From Stomoxys calcitrans (Eukaryota > Arthropoda > Insecta > Diptera > Muscidae), in the NCBI RefSeq assembly GCF_963082655.1, contig NC_081554.1:122649869-122713868 (forward strand): 64,000 nucleotides of DNA, given 5' to 3'. Positions 59,588 to 64,000 of the stretch are shown here, piece after piece. Below the pieces are notes generated by a model. That model saw only the letters and a program-made list of their open reading frames with translations, was not told the origin of the DNA and did no database searches. Within the stretch, counting starts at the first letter, position 1. Each line of letters starts with the position of its first letter. The position numbers and the translations under genes are program-made.

Positions 59588-60001
<414 letters not shown>

Positions 60002-61575
60002 ATTATTGACATTTTAAAAGCCAACTTTTTTTTACAAAAACAATCGGTCCTTTTCAGGACCACAATATTTTTATAAAAAAGAGAAAAAAATTTATTCAAA
60101 ACTTACACCTTTTTATTTTTATTAAAATAAATAAATATAGTCTTTTTTTGGGGATGGAAAAATACACTATTTATATTAAAAAAATTTTTTTCTTTTCTAT
60201 GCGTTTTACTTTTGGTAATATTGGGTTTCAAAACATGGAGCGAAATCAAAAACTTTTTTTTAAAAAAAAATTATTTAATTTACTTTTTATGTTAAACTGA
60301 AAATTTTTATTTTCTATTAGCAACAGTATATTTGCTGTTATTCTTTTTGCAAAATTTGATTTTTCGTAGTAGCTACATAACAAGAATGAATGAAGATAAA
60401 AACAGGCAGGCCAATACATTCGAGAGAATTTTAACCTTAAATAGATAATTTAGATACATTGAATATAAATTTTTTCTGTATTTTTTATTATTTTTAAACA
60501 AATGATATTTTTTGCTATTCTAAAAACTGTTTTAAAAAGAATAAAATAGTATTTTAATATTTTAAATTATTAAAGGGAAATAGATTTCGTTCGGTATGCA
60601 ACTGTTCTACATTTGCTTGCTTAGACAAGGGCATTTTTGAATTTGTGTTTAATTTCCAAAAAAAAATTATATATTTTTTTAAATTTGTGATTGCAACAAT
60701 ACATTGTTTAGAATTTACATTTTTAAATTTTTTATTTAGTTTCAAGTCCACTTTATATAGAAAAAAATATTTTATAATAAATGCAATAGAGCTCACCGCA
60801 CATTTTGCATAGCCAACGACGTTGGTATAACATAGCATCGTAATATTTTAGACTTTTCGTAACAAACGTACACTTTTTACAAATTATGTAACATTTTAAT
60901 AGAAATCTATCATTTCTATAATATTTTATGATAAAATTTTCCTAAAACATTTTTACATTAGAGCTTTCAAATTAATTTGCAGAAAAACTTTTATTCATGG
61001 AAAATACGCCAATATGGTGAATTCAACTGTCATAGACTACATAATAAAATCGATTATTTCACTATGAAAATCATCCAAATTTTCACTTTTTTTTACACTT
61101 CTTTCAAGAAAACATATCAAGATTCCATACTAAATTTTTATAAAAACCAATTTTCAATAAAAATTGGAAAATTTTTATAATTTAGTTACAATTTTATCAT
61201 AACATTTTTATAAACTTTCAACTCAAACCCTTATAACTCGGTAACGCTTAAAGATAATTAACTCGGATTTTCTTTAATGATTAGCTGGATATCTCTACTA
61301 GAAGAATTGTATAAAAAATTAAAAGAAATTGTTACTATCTCATCGTAAAATGAATAATTCTGTGAAAACTTTTGTAAAAATTTTTATTCGCTTCCACACA
61401 ACGTTTCGCAAAATTTCGTAGTTGACTACTATGTACTTCTCATAATTTCGATGTACCCAGCCATCACTAGTCTAAAGGTTGAAACCATATTTTCAACCAA
61501 TCAGCGTACACCAGTAGTGAGTGTATATTTACAAAGTGTTAAAGTGTGTTTAAAAAGAAAAATATAAGTGAAATC

Positions 61576-62256
61576 ATGTCTGACGCCGCCGTTGTTGAAG
61601 CCACCGCATCTCCAGTCGCCGCTGTTGAGAAAAAGGCACCTAAGAAAGCCGCTGCCAAGGCAAAGAAACCCTCTGCTGCCCCAAGCCATCCACCAACCCA
61701 ACAAATGGTCGATGCTGCCATCAAAACATTGAAAGAACGTGGTGGTTCCTCATTGCCTGCCATCAAGAAATACTTGGCCAGCACATACAAAGTTGATGCT
61801 GTAAAATTGGCCCCATTCATCAAGAAGTACTTGAAGAGCGCTGTTGCTAGTGGAAAATTGATCCAAACTAAAGGTAAGGGTGCCTCCGGTTCATTCAAAT
61901 TGTCCCCATCTGCCTCGAAGGAACCTAAAGCAAAGAGCGCTGAAAAGAAGAAGAAGGTCCCAGCCGGTGATAAGAAAAAGAAGGCAGCAGCACCCAAAAA
62001 GGCAGCCGGTGAAAAGAAAGCCGCTGCAAAGAAGCCTTCCGCTGCTAAAAAGACCGCCGAGAAGAAGAAGACCGAAAAGGCCAAGGCTAAAACTGCCAAA
62101 AAGACAGGTACAGTTAAAGCTAAACCCGCAAAAACAGCCGCCAAAGCATCAGCCACTAAACCAAAGGCACCCAAGGCAAAAACCACCGCTGCCAAGCCCA
62201 AAAAGGCTGCCGCAGCAAAGAAGCCAGCTGCCAAGAAGACCGCCGCTAAGAAGTAA
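61576..62256 (+). CDS. H1: Linker histone H1, 226-residue form, U9
   Basis: Long variant. Stem-loop at 62326-62341. Confidence 0.98.
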   Translation: MSDAAVVEATASPVAAVEKKAPKKAAAKAKKPSAAPSHPPTQQMVDAAIKTLKERGGSSLPAIKKYLASTYKVDAVKLAPFIKKYLKSAVASGKLIQTKGKGASGSFKLSPSASKEPKAKSAEKKKKVPAGDKKKKAAAPKKAAGEKKAAAKKPSAAKKTAEKKKTEKAKAKTAKKTGTVKAKPAKTAAKASATKPKAPKAKTTAAKPKKAAAAKKPAAKKTAAKK

Positions 62257-63171
62257 TTTTTCCATGCAAAATTACTTATCATGTCAAAATGATTATTTTC
62301 GATATTCGAAAGCAGTATATCTAACAGCCCTTTTCAGGGCTACAAAAAAATTTTTAAAAAGAGACCAAATTTAACTCAAACAATTTTTTAATTACCTAAT
62401 AAATACTATGTTAATTTTAAGGGAAAAGCTAATCACAGCCCTTTTCGTAGCTGTAAAACATCTGTTGAAATCTTTTAATACCATTGTTACCTAATATGGG
62501 AATACATTACCCTTTAAGGAAATTTAAGTAATCACATGTTAAATGGGATTTTTTCCGCAACTGGATTAACTGTTTCACTTAGGGTCATAAACCAAAGCAA
62601 TTACTAAGAATTATGAAAATCACTTAATGTTAAAGAAAATCTCATTTAGCATACCTAACCAATAAGAGAGTGGCGTACAATATTCCCTTCAAAAATCGCA
62701 CTTAGCATACCTATTTCATTCTTTACGAGCATACCTACCCATAGATCTCGCGTACAAACGCATAAGTCCACATATACATCTCTACACCATTTCACGCTAA
62801 CATACTAGTATACATCCCTAAAAAATTTAGTATCAACACACACGCTCACATATACTCGAACATCAATACAACGTTGCATACCGAGTGTTTGAGCATAAGA
62901 GCAATATGTGTTGATCATATTACTGTAGATGTAGATGGTGCTAAGCAAGGAGGGCAATATTAGAGTATGGGTAGTATACATATTTTATTTTAAAAAAGTA
63001 ATAAGGGCAATGTGAGGGTGAGTGGTAGATATATTTTTTCTTTAAATTTGTAAATATAAATTAATTTTAGTTGAATAACGAATTAAGTCTCTTTTTTAAT
63101 TTATTTTGTGGCCCTGAAAAGGGCCTTTGATGTTGTAGGGAAAATATTGTACGACGAAATAAGTATGCCAT

Positions 63172-63546
63172 TTACTTGGAGCTGGTGTACTTAGTAACGG
63201 CTTTGGTACCTTCACTGACAGCGTGCTTAGCCAACTCACCGGGCAATAATAGACGGACGGCAGTTTGGATTTCCCGACTGGTGATGGTGGAACGCTTGTT
63301 GTAGTGAGCCAAACGGGAGGCTTCGGCGGCGATACGTTCAAAGATATCGTTGACGAAACTGTTCATGATGCTCATGGCCTTTGAGGAGATACCAGTATCG
63401 GGATGGACTTGCTTCAACACTTTGTAAATGTAGATAGCATAACTCTCCTTACGCTTGGTGCGTCTCTTGGTCTTGTCACCCTTAGTGATGTTCTTTTGGG
63501 CTTTGCCGGCCTTCTTTGCTGCTTTACCACTGGCTTTTGGAGGCAT
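63172..63546 (-). CDS. H2B: Histone H2B, U9
   Basis: Same protein as U1. Stem-loop at 63110-63125. Confidence 0.99.
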   Translation of the reverse strand: MPPKASGKAAKKAGKAQKNITKGDKTKRRTKRKESYAIYIYKVLKQVHPDTGISSKAMSIMNSFVNDIFERIAAEASRLAHYNKRSTITSREIQTAVRLLLPGELAKHAVSEGTKAVTKYTSSK

Positions 63547-63814
63547 TTTCACTTGGTTTTTTTTTTAAGTCACACAAACACTTTTAACACTGTTCACGAT
63601 TTTGTGTGTTTGATGGCTTACTCGGAATATTTAAACCATTTCATGCACAAGATATTCAGGTAGACGAAAACAGTCGCTATGTTTACGAAAACAACCCTCT
63701 AAAATTAGCTACACGTTGGATCCGAAAGTATAAATACTGCAGTTCATGCTGCGAACTAATATCATTTGTGTTTCAGTGCTAAGTGAAGTGAATTAAAAAA
63801 AAAAATAACTAAAA

Positions 63815-64000
63815 ATGTCTGGTCGTGGTAAAGGTGGCAAAGTTAAGGGAAAGGCAAAGTCCCGTTCCAACCGTGCTGGTCTTCAATTCCCCGTCGGTCG
63901 TATCCATCGTTTGTTGCGCAAAGGCAACTATGCTGAACGTGTTGGTGCCGGAGCTCCAGTTTACTTGGCTGCTGTCATGGAGTATTTGGCCGCTGAAGTT
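63815..64000 (+). CDS. H2A: Histone H2A, U9, 5' part only
   Basis: First 62 codons of H2A, identical to the other copies up to the window edge (through VMEYLAAEV). The truncation is due to the window, not a mutation. Confidence 0.97.
   Translation, partial: MSGRGKGGKVKGKAKSRSNRAGLQFPVGRIHRLLRKGNYAERVGAGAPVYLAAVMEYLAAEV

Overview
The window is part of a tandem array of replication-dependent histone genes from an insect, almost certainly a higher fly (Diptera, probably Schizophora). H2A matches my recollection of the Drosophila protein, H2B and H1 are close to the Drosophila forms, and the gene order H3>, H1>, <H2B, H2A>, <H4 is the circular order of the Drosophila histone unit. No gene has an intron. 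Each mRNA ends in the metazoan histone stem-loop (6-bp stem, loop TTTC) followed by a purine-rich AAAGAGA-type element instead of a poly(A) signal. I cannot name the species.

Layout: eight complete units and one partial unit, with a period of about 6.25 kb. Taking units from the H4/H3 spacer: U1 1271-7518, U2 7519-13771, U3 13772-20030, U4 25451-31698, U5 31699-37946, U6 37947-44195, U7 44196-50458, U8 53064-59312, U9 59313-64000 (cut inside H2A). H4 and H3 share a divergent promoter, as do H2B and H2A; H1 stands alone and has no clear TATA box. The units fall into local blocks (U1-U2; U3-U5 with H1 one residue shorter; U6-U9), as expected when concerted evolution acts mostly between neighbours.

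Three of the nine H4/H3 promoters in view carry a non-LTR retrotransposon, always at the same nucleotide position and in the same orientation as H4. They are (i) the 5' part of a divergent element at 1-1270, (ii) a full-length, apparently intact two-ORF element at 20031-25450 (Jockey-like gag with three zinc knuckles; ORF2 with AP endonuclease and reverse transcriptase), and (iii) a recent internally deleted derivative at 50459-53063 that keeps an intact ORF1 but has lost about 2.8 kb of ORF2. The complete copies are flanked by a 14-bp target duplication TAATACTTACCATG, and the uninterrupted units contain that sequence once. It lies just downstream of the H4 TATA box and ends on the predicted H4 start site.

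Interpretation: this looks like a site-specific retrotransposon family whose niche is the histone H4 promoter. Insertion would place the H4 TATA box just upstream of the element's first nucleotide, so the host S-phase promoter could transcribe full-length element RNA. The H4 gene of that unit would be left without a promoter, while H3 keeps its own. The two sequence lineages at the same base, and an ORF1-only derivative reminiscent of telomeric HeT-A, suggest an established target preference. I do not recall a named histone-promoter-specific family; a Repbase/Dfam and literature search is needed before calling it new.
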